Source: Nitrospirae bacterium CG1_02_44_142 (GTDB lineage Bacteria; Nitrospirota; Thermodesulfovibrionia; Thermodesulfovibrionales; UBA1546). From it: 6,952 nt of DNA. Each line of letters begins with the position of its first letter. The first letter of the stretch is position 1. The translations under genes were made by a program, and so were the position numbers. A model generated the notes under the pieces. That model was not told the DNA's origin and did no database searches. It saw only the letters and a program-made list of their open reading frames with translations. Below are positions 1-4,809 of this stretch, piece after piece. The stretch is taken from positions 1 through 6,952 of the forward strand of contig MNVK01000025.1 of the NCBI GenBank assembly GCA_001871685.1, given 5' to 3'.

Positions 1-1
1 T

Positions 2-367
2 GTTGAAAATAGTCTGGCTTCTGACACTCCTGCAGAAGATGCTGCTGAAAAAACTGTGCCTCCTGTTTCTGACGGTTTTTGTGGCGATTATCAATATAAA
101 AACGATTGGGCTACTATCAAAACGAAAATATCTACTGCTGTTGCTGCTTTGCCTCTTTATGGACTTATAAATAAACTGGCTGACCTTACAGGTCAGTCTG
201 GTTTTCCGCACCAATATACTTTAGATTTGAGTTCTGTGCATCTTGGTAGTCCTACTCTTGATTTGGACCAGTGGCATATTTTAGATGTTTTGGCTGTTAT
301 GCGTTGGGCTATCCTTGCAGCGAGTTTTATTTTGGCATGGAAGATTGCCGTAGGGGGTGATGATTAA
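2..367 (+). CDS. C-terminal part of a pIII-like (adsorption) minor coat protein, partial at the window edge
   Basis: The reading frame is open from the left edge, so only the last 121 residues are seen and the true start lies outside the window; the GTG at 56 is unlikely to be the real start because the frame continues upstream of it. The fragment opens with an acidic, Ala/Thr/Pro-rich linker, has a short globular part containing one Cys, and ends in a hydrophobic segment (fragment residues about 94-116, including AVMRWAILAASFILAWKIA) followed by GGDD. A C-terminal membrane anchor with a very short tail, placed directly before a pVI-like gene and a Zot gene, is the layout of pIII-type proteins in filamentous phages, which bind the host receptor and cap the virion. 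The sequence is not recognised by itself; the assignment rests mostly on position and architecture. The stop codon directly abuts the next ATG, which indicates cotranscription. Confidence 0.7.
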   Translation, partial: VENSLASDTPAEDAAEKTVPPVSDGFCGDYQYKNDWATIKTKISTAVAALPLYGLINKLADLTGQSGFPHQYTLDLSSVHLGSPTLDLDQWHILDVLAVMRWAILAASFILAWKIAVGGDD

Positions 368-679
368 ATGGATTGGTTGTCTGGTATATTTAGTTATCTT
401 GAAAAGGTATGGCAGGCGGTTTATTGCTTTTTTTTGCAGTTTTACAATCAGGTGATAGATATTTTGCGTGGGTTTTATTTTGAGCTTGTTACTCTTTTGC
501 TTGATTTGCTTTCAGTCGTTCCATATCCTGATGCGTTGAGAAATTTTTCGTATGGAACTATTCCGCAAGTTTTTATGTGGGCCATACACGATTTGGGTTT
601 GCGTGACGGTCTGCTTATAATTGCTGCTGGTGCTACTGTAAAAATCACTCGGCAGTTGCTTGCTATGGTGGCGAAGTGA
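368..679 (+). CDS. pVI-like minor coat protein (DUF2523-type) of a filamentous phage
   Basis: This is a 103-residue, very hydrophobic protein with about three membrane-compatible segments (residues about 14-32, 36-52 and 78-92) and a basic end (KITRQLLAMVAK). Size, hydrophobicity and position between a pIII-like gene and Zot match the pVI/DUF2523 proteins of inoviruses, which sit in the inner membrane and then in the virion end cap with pIII. The late segment LRDGLLIIAAGATVKITRQL resembles the Gly-rich last helix typical of the family. The ATG follows the upstream TAA with no gap and has a G-rich ribosome binding site (GGGGGT at 353-358, 9 nt spacing). The stop TGA overlaps the GTG of the Zot gene by 4 bp (GTGA), implying translational coupling. 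Family assignment is by architecture and context rather than by a diagnostic motif. Confidence 0.75.
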   Translation: MDWLSGIFSYLEKVWQAVYCFFLQFYNQVIDILRGFYFELVTLLLDLLSVVPYPDALRNFSYGTIPQVFMWAIHDLGLRDGLLIIAAGATVKITRQLLAMVAK

Positions 680-1707
680 ATAGGGTCTACTATGGCAAGG
701 TCGGTGGTGGTAAAACTCACTGCGTGATGTTTCAGGAAATCATTCCTGCCCTGCGCGCAGGGCGTAAGGTTGTGACAAACATAGACGGTCTTAATGTTAG
801 AGAATTGAGAAATTATATCGGCAAGGATATTGACATAACCGTGCGGGGTAGTATTTCGTGGTGGCAGAAAACATTAACCTGTGAAATTATTGATGACGGT
901 CATGACGGTAAAGCTGTTTTAAACCCGGATATGTTTCCTGATGCTCTCTATGTTATTGACGAAGCTCAATTCATTTGGGATGCTCGCCAGTTCAAAGATA
1001 CAAAAAGCGGGTTTTTGCATCTGCTTGAATATAATAGACATCTTGGTGTTGACCTTGTTTTTGTAACTCAAAATGTTAAACGCTGTGATGTTAATATTTC
1101 AAGGCTTGCAAACGATTCTTATCAAATAAAAAATCTTGGCTTTCTTCATAGTTTTGCTAAAAATCGTTATGTCGTTAATCGCCGTCAGACTCCGTTTGAT
1201 AAGGATGTTATCGCTCAATATTCTCATAAATATAATCCTGCTATTTTTACGCTTTTCCAGTCCGGCGCTAATTCAAATTCAGTTAAACAGAAATCAAAGT
1301 TTTCTGCTTATTTTGTTATGCCTGTTGTTTTGCTTTTTATCTTTTGTGTTGTCATGCTCATTAAGCAGGGCAACCCCATAGCTGCTATCTCAAAATCTAC
1401 GATAAAAAAAGGAGTAAATAATGTTAACAATTCTGTCGATATTTTTGGTCTTCCTCATGTTACCAGTCGTCAGGTTTCTGATCAGACTGGTAATGAAATA
1501 CAAGAATCAGCATCGGGAGAGGACGCAGAGCCAATAAAAATAAAAGAGGTCAAAAAGTATTCTCTTGAGTATTTGCAGAATGAATGTTATAAGATTGGTT
1601 ATGTTTCTAACGGCTCAATTATGTTGGTTCATTACGATTGTGAGTTTTCTACTGTTGTGGTTCGTAATGGTGTCGTCCAAGACATTTTTAGGAAGGAAGC
1701 TCATTAA
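676..1707 (+). CDS. zot: Zot/pI-like virion morphogenesis ATPase of a filamentous phage
   Basis: This 343-residue protein is the inner-membrane ATPase that, in the Zot/pI family, drives extrusion of the filamentous virion. The N-terminal cytoplasmic P-loop domain shows a Walker A motif at residues 7-14 (GKVGGGKT), a Walker B motif LYVIDEAQF at 91-99 (Asp95, Glu96), and the FVTQN motif at 129-133. A single membrane segment lies at about 212-229 (YFVMPVVLLFIFCVVMLI) after a Lys-rich stretch, giving an N-in/C-out topology. The periplasmic tail has a low-complexity linker (about 230-290) and a small terminal domain with Cys304 and Cys322, a possible disulfide. The GTG start is favoured because the Walker A motif starts only six residues later and the GTG overlaps the upstream stop; a Shine-Dalgarno is weak, so translation is probably coupled. 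The length is within the family's usual range. The family name comes from Vibrio zonula occludens toxin, but toxin activity should not be assumed. Confidence 0.95.
   Translation: MNRVYYGKVGGGKTHCVMFQEIIPALRAGRKVVTNIDGLNVRELRNYIGKDIDITVRGSISWWQKTLTCEIIDDGHDGKAVLNPDMFPDALYVIDEAQFIWDARQFKDTKSGFLHLLEYNRHLGVDLVFVTQNVKRCDVNISRLANDSYQIKNLGFLHSFAKNRYVVNRRQTPFDKDVIAQYSHKYNPAIFTLFQSGANSNSVKQKSKFSAYFVMPVVLLFIFCVVMLIKQGNPIAAISKSTIKKGVNNVNNSVDIFGLPHVTSRQVSDQTGNEIQESASGEDAEPIKIKEVKKYSLEYLQNECYKIGYVSNGSIMLVHYDCEFSTVVVRNGVVQDIFRKEAH
1409..1414 (+). promoter_or_regulatory. Strong Shine-Dalgarno inside the Zot gene
   Basis: AAGGAG lies 6 nt before an ATG (1421) that is out of frame with Zot. This is a better ribosome binding site than those of most annotated genes in this phage. 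It could be fortuitous, because in the Zot frame the same bases encode a Lys-Lys-Gly linker. Confidence 0.45.
1421..1537 (+). CDS. Possible nested 38-aa membrane protein overlapping the Zot gene (+1 frame)
   Basis: An ATG behind a strong AAGGAG site opens a 38-codon frame, +1 relative to Zot. It starts MLTILSIFLVFLMLPVVRF, continues with a second hydrophobic stretch (LIRLVM) and ends in a basic hydrophilic tail (KYKNQHRERTQSQ). This is a plausible one-helix small membrane protein with a positive cytoplasmic end. It overlaps the part of Zot just after its membrane segment, a low-complexity linker where an overlapping gene would cost little. Some filamentous phages make a second, shorter product from gene I (pXI in Ff), but that one is in frame, so this would be different. 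The main caution is that the T-rich coding strand generates hydrophobic shadow frames elsewhere in the same gene (for example 1136-1381), so only the ribosome binding site lifts this one above background. Confidence 0.4.
   Translation: MLTILSIFLVFLMLPVVRFLIRLVMKYKNQHRERTQSQ
1690..1697 (+). promoter_or_regulatory. Ribosome binding site supporting the TTG start at 1708
   Basis: AGGAAGGA lies at the very end of the Zot coding sequence, 10 nt before TTG. It is the main reason to prefer TTG 1708 over ATG 1792 for the small ORF. The spacing is slightly long. Confidence 0.4.
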
Positions 1708-1956
1708 TTGCTCTTTTTATCTGTTATCAAAGAAAAGAATCCTCCATATTTGCTCTGTAATCAATTTAAACGTCTTGAGGCATATCATACTATGTCCCAA
1801 AATCGTTTAATTAGCTATCAATTAATTTGTGGGCAGCAGTGCGATAAAAACGTGGTCTCCGAACCGCTCCGCCTGCCCTGCCCGATAGAGGCAAAGGCGG
1901 AGCGGGCTGGGGATTTAGTAATATATGATAACAAGTCAATCACTTTTATAAAATAA
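1708..1956 (+). CDS. Unrecognised small phage ORF between zot and rep
   Basis: An 82-codon frame begins with TTG immediately after the Zot stop, behind AGGAAGGA (1690-1697, 10 nt spacing). Its TAA overlaps the rep ATG (TAATG), the classic layout of a coupled operon gene. An alternative in-frame ATG at 1792 has only a weak GAGG upstream and would give about 54 residues. The product is mixed and mostly hydrophilic, with Cys36, Cys46 and Cys57, no membrane segment and no motif I recognise. Its position before rep would suit a small replication or ssDNA-binding protein, but nothing in the sequence shows that. About 14 codons (residues 53-66, PLRLPCPIEAKAER) fall inside a GC-rich DNA hairpin, so part of this stretch may be conserved for DNA structure, and the ORF could be non-coding. 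I keep it as a real but uncertain gene. Confidence 0.45.
   Translation: MLFLSVIKEKNPPYLLCNQFKRLEAYHTMSQNRLISYQLICGQQCDKNVVSEPLRLPCPIEAKAERAGDLVIYDNKSITFIK
1864..1905. repeat. GC-rich inverted repeat (hairpin) just upstream of rep
   Basis: CCGCTCCGCC (1864-1873) and GGCGGAGCGG (1896-1905) are perfect 10-bp complements. The stem continues inward with TGCC (1874-1877) pairing GGCA (1890-1893) across a 2-nt AA bulge, leaving a 12-nt loop. It is strikingly GC-rich within an AT-rich phage region and sits about 50 bp before the Rep start. In ssDNA phages such structures serve as replication origins, packaging signals or priming sites; which of these applies here is inference. There is no following T-tract, so it is a poor terminator. 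Confidence 0.75.
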
Positions 1957-2663
1957 TGAGTAAAATCGTGCGTATACAGAATTCTGAAACTGGAGAGATT
2001 GTTGAGCTGGATACATCTGTTTCTCGTTATAAAAGGCTTGGGCAAGGTTTTCTTAATAATCTTCGTCTCAACCCTGCTTATTTAAAACATATAACGCTGA
2101 CTCAAAGAAAAGAGTCTTATAAACCAAATATCCTTAATCCTTTTTTTGTATCTCTCCGGCGGTATTATGGTGCTGTTTCATATATCTGGACCGCGGAGGT
2201 CCAGGAGCGTAGGGCAGAGGTCTATGGTGAGAGTGTTCTTCATTGGCATATTATAGTGGCGTTCAATGAGAATATTGAGTTTGGAAAGGAAGATATTTTT
2301 CGCCTTCAAAAGTATTGGAAATATGGCAATCTTGACGTAAAGCCTATTCGCCATTGTTCTATTTCTTATCTTATGAAATATATTTCTAAGTCCCTTTCTA
2401 TTGACATCGGACAAAAAATTCATCGCATAGGTAGTAGTTTTATTGCTGGTTATCTTCGGGTCCCGTGGCAGAAGTTTTTGAAAGCTCTCCAGTGGTTTGT
2501 AGAAGTCGGGGCGGGATTTGAGGCAATGGGTTTTATGCAGTGGAATTATAAGGGTGCCCGATTGACTTTTGGAGACGCTTATACTGGTCGAGAAACGAGA
2601 TATATTTATCTTCATCCCCGAAGTGATTGGCATAGAATATCAGATTTTGATTTTTCCTATTAG
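1956..2663 (+). CDS. HUH-family rolling-circle replication initiator (phage Rep)
   Basis: The 235-residue protein carries the three ordered motifs of HUH rolling-circle initiators. Motif I is HITLTQR at 45-51. Motif II is HWHIIVAF at 96-103, where His96 and His98 bind the catalytic metal, preceded by Glu81 in a WTAEVQERR segment. Motif III is YLMKYISKS at 138-146, with Tyr138 and Tyr142 as candidates for the nucleophile and Lys141/Lys145 spaced as in phage Rep proteins. Such enzymes nick the double-stranded phage genome at its origin, stay covalently attached to the 5' end, and religate the displaced single-stranded genome. No helicase domain follows, so a host helicase is presumably recruited. 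The ATG overlaps the stop of the preceding small ORF (TAATG) and lacks a Shine-Dalgarno, suggesting coupled translation. The product ends in an aromatic tail (DFDFSY). A GC-rich hairpin about 50 bp upstream is a candidate nick origin. Confidence 0.9.
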   Translation: MSKIVRIQNSETGEIVELDTSVSRYKRLGQGFLNNLRLNPAYLKHITLTQRKESYKPNILNPFFVSLRRYYGAVSYIWTAEVQERRAEVYGESVLHWHIIVAFNENIEFGKEDIFRLQKYWKYGNLDVKPIRHCSISYLMKYISKSLSIDIGQKIHRIGSSFIAGYLRVPWQKFLKALQWFVEVGAGFEAMGFMQWNYKGARLTFGDAYTGRETRYIYLHPRSDWHRISDFDFSY

Positions 2664-2686
2664 AATAAAATATGCGCTCTGTTAAC

Positions 2687-2715
2687 TTGATTTTTATCTT
2701 ATAAAGTTTTATGCT
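2687..2715 (+). promoter_or_regulatory. Candidate promoter for the aspartic protease gene
   Basis: A -35-like TTGATT (2687-2692) and a -10-like TATGCT (2710-2715) are separated by 17 nt in the gap after rep. The predicted start point falls on or next to the ATG at 2722, which would give a leaderless mRNA and fits the absence of a Shine-Dalgarno. The -10 matches consensus at only four of six positions. Confidence 0.35.
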
Positions 2716-2721
2716 TTAATC

Positions 2722-3480
2722 ATGTCTCTTGAACATCGGGATTGGTGGAGAGAAAAAAAACCTGATTGGAATAATATCAATTGGGGCAAAAAAATTCCTT
2801 CTTCTAAGAAAAAAAATGTTTTTTTTAATCTTCTTGCTTTTATTCTTGCGTTTGTTCTTACGGTTGTCGCCTCGTATTATTTTAATATTTTCCAAAAGCC
2901 TGTTCAATTTGTTCCTGTGCGCTCTATTCCGCAGAATCGGAGCGCACCTTTGTCTTTTTCTCCTGATAAGTTTCAAGGTCAATTGCCAAAAGAGGTATTA
3001 AAACAGGAGTCTCTTGTTGTCAAGGAGTCTCCTGTTGTGCGCTCTATTCCTTCCGGCTATCAGGGATATATGGAAGTGAACGGAGTTCGTAAAGAGATTT
3101 ATAGTGAGGCGGTAGTCTCTGAAACTTATCGTTATCGCTCTGTTTCTAATGTCAAATTTATTCCTGTAAAAATCAATGGTATTGAATTTGACATGATGAT
3201 AGATACAGGGGCCTCTCAGGTTTCTTTAGATTCAGATGCTGTTAGGAAACTTGGTATTACTCAGTTTACGGATAAAAAAATTCACTCTACGGCAGCAGGT
3301 GATGTTTGGTCTTATTATTTTCCTTGCTCTGTTACTATTGGTTCTTTTGAAGTTTCTAACATTCAATGTTCCTATAATCCTGAAAATACAGGCGGCAATC
3401 TTCTCGGTGGTTCCTTTCTTAAAAACTTCAATTACTCTATTAATGAGTCTGAGAATACTATTACGTTATCTTTGCGATAA
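2722..3480 (+). CDS. Membrane-anchored retropepsin-like (clan AA) aspartic protease, probable phage cargo
   Basis: The 252-residue protein has a hydrophilic Lys/Trp-rich N-terminus, one membrane segment at about 34-55 (FFNLLAFILAFVLTVVA), a Pro/Ser linker with short repeats (about 58-140), and a C-terminal single-lobe aspartic protease domain (about 143-252). The domain shows FIPVKINGIEFDMMIDTGAS, with catalytic Asp161 in D-T-G-A, a following KLGI segment, and the late NLLGGSFLKNF block typical of bacterial retropepsin-like proteins (TIGR02281/COG3577 type). Such enzymes act as homodimers, each subunit supplying one Asp. Topology places the domain in the periplasm; Cys202 and Cys216 could form a disulfide. 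It is the last gene before the dif-like junction, on the same strand and with the same T-rich codon use as the phage genes, so I infer it belongs to the prophage. Substrate is unknown: coat protein processing, envelope modification or superinfection exclusion are all possible. No good ribosome binding site is visible. Confidence 0.85.
   Translation: MSLEHRDWWREKKPDWNNINWGKKIPSSKKKNVFFNLLAFILAFVLTVVASYYFNIFQKPVQFVPVRSIPQNRSAPLSFSPDKFQGQLPKEVLKQESLVVKESPVVRSIPSGYQGYMEVNGVRKEIYSEAVVSETYRYRSVSNVKFIPVKINGIEFDMMIDTGASQVSLDSDAVRKLGITQFTDKKIHSTAAGDVWSYYFPCSVTIGSFEVSNIQCSYNPENTGGNLLGGSFLKNFNYSINESENTITLSLR
2916..3050 (+). repeat. Direct repeats in the linker of the aspartic protease gene
   Basis: A 15-bp sequence TGTGCGCTCTATTCC occurs exactly at 2916-2930 and 3036-3050, both coding for VRSIP. 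Between them, an 18-bp unit beginning AGGAGTCTC is present as two adjacent near-identical copies (3005-3022 and 3023-3040), coding for QESLVV and KESPVV. These suggest local duplication within a flexible periplasmic linker. Confidence 0.75.
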
Positions 3481-3606
3481 CGATTGAAGCCCGCAGGGTT
3501 GAAACAATTTTTAATTGGTTCAATTCACGAAAGCGTGTTAAATCGCTAATAATTATATTGAATAAGATTATAAATTCTGCTTATGACGATTTTTCTTGAC
3601 AAAAGC
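3481..3606. other. Phage right-end non-coding region
   Basis: This AT-rich stretch between the protease stop and the dif-like site holds no credible gene. It contains two adjacent inverted repeats (listed separately) and a consensus -35 hexamer close to its end. In the circular phage genome it would lie next to the attachment site and the left end, a typical place for the intergenic region with replication or packaging signals. Confidence 0.5.
3499..3537. repeat. Two tandem hairpins after the last phage gene
   Basis: The first hairpin pairs TTGAAACAATT (3499-3509) with AATTGGTTCAA (3513-3523), an 11-bp stem with one A-G mismatch and a TTT loop. The second pairs CACG (3526-3529) with CGTG (3534-3537) around an AAAG loop. 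Neither is followed by a run of T, so a classic terminator is not well supported. A structured ssDNA element for packaging or complementary-strand priming is possible. Confidence 0.5.
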
Positions 3607-3626
3607 AATGTGCGTAATGATATATT
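3596..3626 (+). promoter_or_regulatory. Promoter-like sequence reading through the dif-like site
   Basis: TTGACA (3596-3601) is a perfect -35 hexamer. The best -10-like match is TATATT (3621-3626), with a rather long 19-nt spacer, inside the dif-like site. In the integrated state it points into the tail of a gene on the opposite strand; in the circular phage it would point across attP into the left end of the phage. Confidence 0.3.
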
Positions 3627-3635
3627 ATGTTAAAT
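3607..3635 (+). other. dif/attR: dif-like Xer recombination site, probable right attachment junction of the prophage
   Basis: The right arm TTATGTTAAAT (3625-3635) is identical to the XerD-binding arm of the E. coli dif site. The left arm AATGTGCGTAA (3607-3617) matches the E. coli XerC arm GGTGCGCATAA at 7 of 11 positions. The central TGATATA is 7 nt with this alignment, or 6 nt (GATATA) if the left arm is shifted by one base, against the usual 6. It lies between the last phage gene and the first chromosomal gene, where the junction of a XerCD-integrated filamentous phage is expected. No phage integrase is seen. The second copy flanking the left end would be outside the window. Confidence 0.8.
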
Positions 3636-3683
3636 TCCATATATACAAAATAAAAGTAATCTAAAGGAAGTATCCAAATTGCT

Positions 3684-4799
3684 TTAAATTTCAATAAGTT
3701 CATACTGTCTGCTTCCGAGGCCGAGCCTGCCAGCCTCTTCTATCTGTATCAAGTAGGGCTTTTTTGAAAGGTCATAAAGGATATTATCTGTTTTCTCTCC
3801 AAGCTCGCTTGCTGCTGACTGCGGCAAAGGTTTTGCCTTTAAAAGCATATCTATTGCTGCTTGCTCTATTGCCACAATGTCATCGGAGATAAGGATTCCC
3901 TGATCCTGTATGACTGGTACGTCAGCAGCAGGCATACAGTCGCATTCAGGCTGTATTTCTGTAAGGAAGTTTATATAAATCACCTTATTGGGTTTAAAAG
4001 TACTTAAAACAGCCTTTGCTGTCTCTGCAAGAGCCTTCATGAATCTTTCATCATCTCCCGGCAGCGTCAGAGCGCCTTCAGGACAAACCCTTGCGCACCT
4101 GCCGCACCTCCAGCAGTCAGCTTCCCTGTAGGTGAACTGCTCATTTTCAAATTTAATCACTTCAAGAGGGCAGATTTCTTCACATTGCAGGCAAAGTTCG
4201 CATTTTTCCTCATCCCATATTAATTTGCCCTCGCCAATTGTGTGCATTGCTCCCCTTCCACACTTCCACCCACAGTGTCTATGGCTGGAACTTATCCCTC
4301 CCATGGCAACATTTTTAATTGCCCCGGCATAGCCAGCCTGAATATGACCCTTTATATGCGAACAAACGACCATTGCAGGAACATCGTAGATAAGGCTTGC
4401 GACTGCTATTTCACCAATGATTTCACCTGCTTTCACCATTATATTGTCATTTCCATAGAGTCCGTCAGCAAGGACAACAGGCGCTCCAACTGAAAGATGA
4501 TTTATCCCGTTTTGATTTGCAACTTCCAGGTAAGCCAATCCCTTTATACGTACAGTATCTGTCACGAAAGGCTTGGCGTCTATACCTTTTAAGGCATCTA
4601 CGACCTTCCTCAAAAACACAGGCCGGACAATCCTGTGTGCGCCTTCTGAACCGAAATGAGTTTTTACTGCAACCCATTCGTCTTTTTCAAAATAGGTTGA
4701 GAGATTCACTTCCTTAAACAAGCGTTCAAGCTTGCCGGGCATACTGTCTGCATATTTCCATTTCTTTATCCTGGCTGATGCGAAATAGACCTTTGACAT
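3684..4799 (-). CDS. DUF362 domain protein with two [4Fe-4S] ferredoxin clusters
   Basis: The 371-residue protein begins with a DUF362 domain (about 1-190) showing VKTHFGSEGAHRIVRP (45-60), VTDTVRIKG (79-87) and HIKGHIQAGYAGAIKNVAMGG (148-168). A bacterial-type double-cluster ferredoxin insert follows: Cys200, 203, 206, 210 (CELCLQCEEICP) and Cys229, 232, 235, 239 (CWRCGRCARVCP), both complete. A C-terminal DUF362-like part (about 260-371) completes it. Extra cysteines at 176 and 180 (HCGWKC) and 286/288 (CDC) could bind metal or be redox active. No signal peptide or membrane helix is present, so it is probably cytoplasmic. The family is common in anaerobes and its function is not settled; an electron-transfer or iron-sulfur role is inferred. 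It starts 9 bp after the nadE stop, downstream in the same likely operon. GGAG is about 17 nt before ATG, so translation is probably coupled to nadE. Its stop lies about 48 bp from the dif-like site, so the prophage left it intact. Confidence 0.9.
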   Translation of the reverse strand: MSKVYFASARIKKWKYADSMPGKLERLFKEVNLSTYFEKDEWVAVKTHFGSEGAHRIVRPVFLRKVVDALKGIDAKPFVTDTVRIKGLAYLEVANQNGINHLSVGAPVVLADGLYGNDNIMVKAGEIIGEIAVASLIYDVPAMVVCSHIKGHIQAGYAGAIKNVAMGGISSSHRHCGWKCGRGAMHTIGEGKLIWDEEKCELCLQCEEICPLEVIKFENEQFTYREADCWRCGRCARVCPEGALTLPGDDERFMKALAETAKAVLSTFKPNKVIYINFLTEIQPECDCMPAADVPVIQDQGILISDDIVAIEQAAIDMLLKAKPLPQSAASELGEKTDNILYDLSKKPYLIQIEEAGRLGLGSRQYELIEI

Positions 4800-4809
4800 A
4801 TAAGTTATT

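Noticed and set aside
1136..1381. An 81-codon hydrophobic frame inside the Zot gene
   Set aside because: TTG start without a ribosome site; T-rich DNA read out of frame gives Leu/Ile/Phe-rich products. Unlike the 1421 frame, nothing supports translation.
1864..1905. Reading the GC-rich hairpin as a rho-independent terminator after zot
   Set aside because: No T-run follows the stem, it lies about 160 bp after the Zot stop, and the downstream rep gene appears coupled to the frame that crosses it.
2178..2633. A 151-codon open frame on the - strand opposite rep
   Set aside because: It lies entirely within rep, whose HUH motifs are clear; it has no recognisable motif and is a shadow of rep codon bias.
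2729..3001. A 90-codon Leu/Phe/Arg-rich frame overlapping the protease gene
   Set aside because: It is the +1 shadow of the A/T tracts; there is no ribosome site, and the main frame has a recognisable protease domain. It matters only if slippage occurs.
3481..3606. CRISPR-like GTTGAAAC string after the protease gene
   Set aside because: The string occurs once, with no repeat-spacer periodicity and no cas gene; it is part of the first hairpin.
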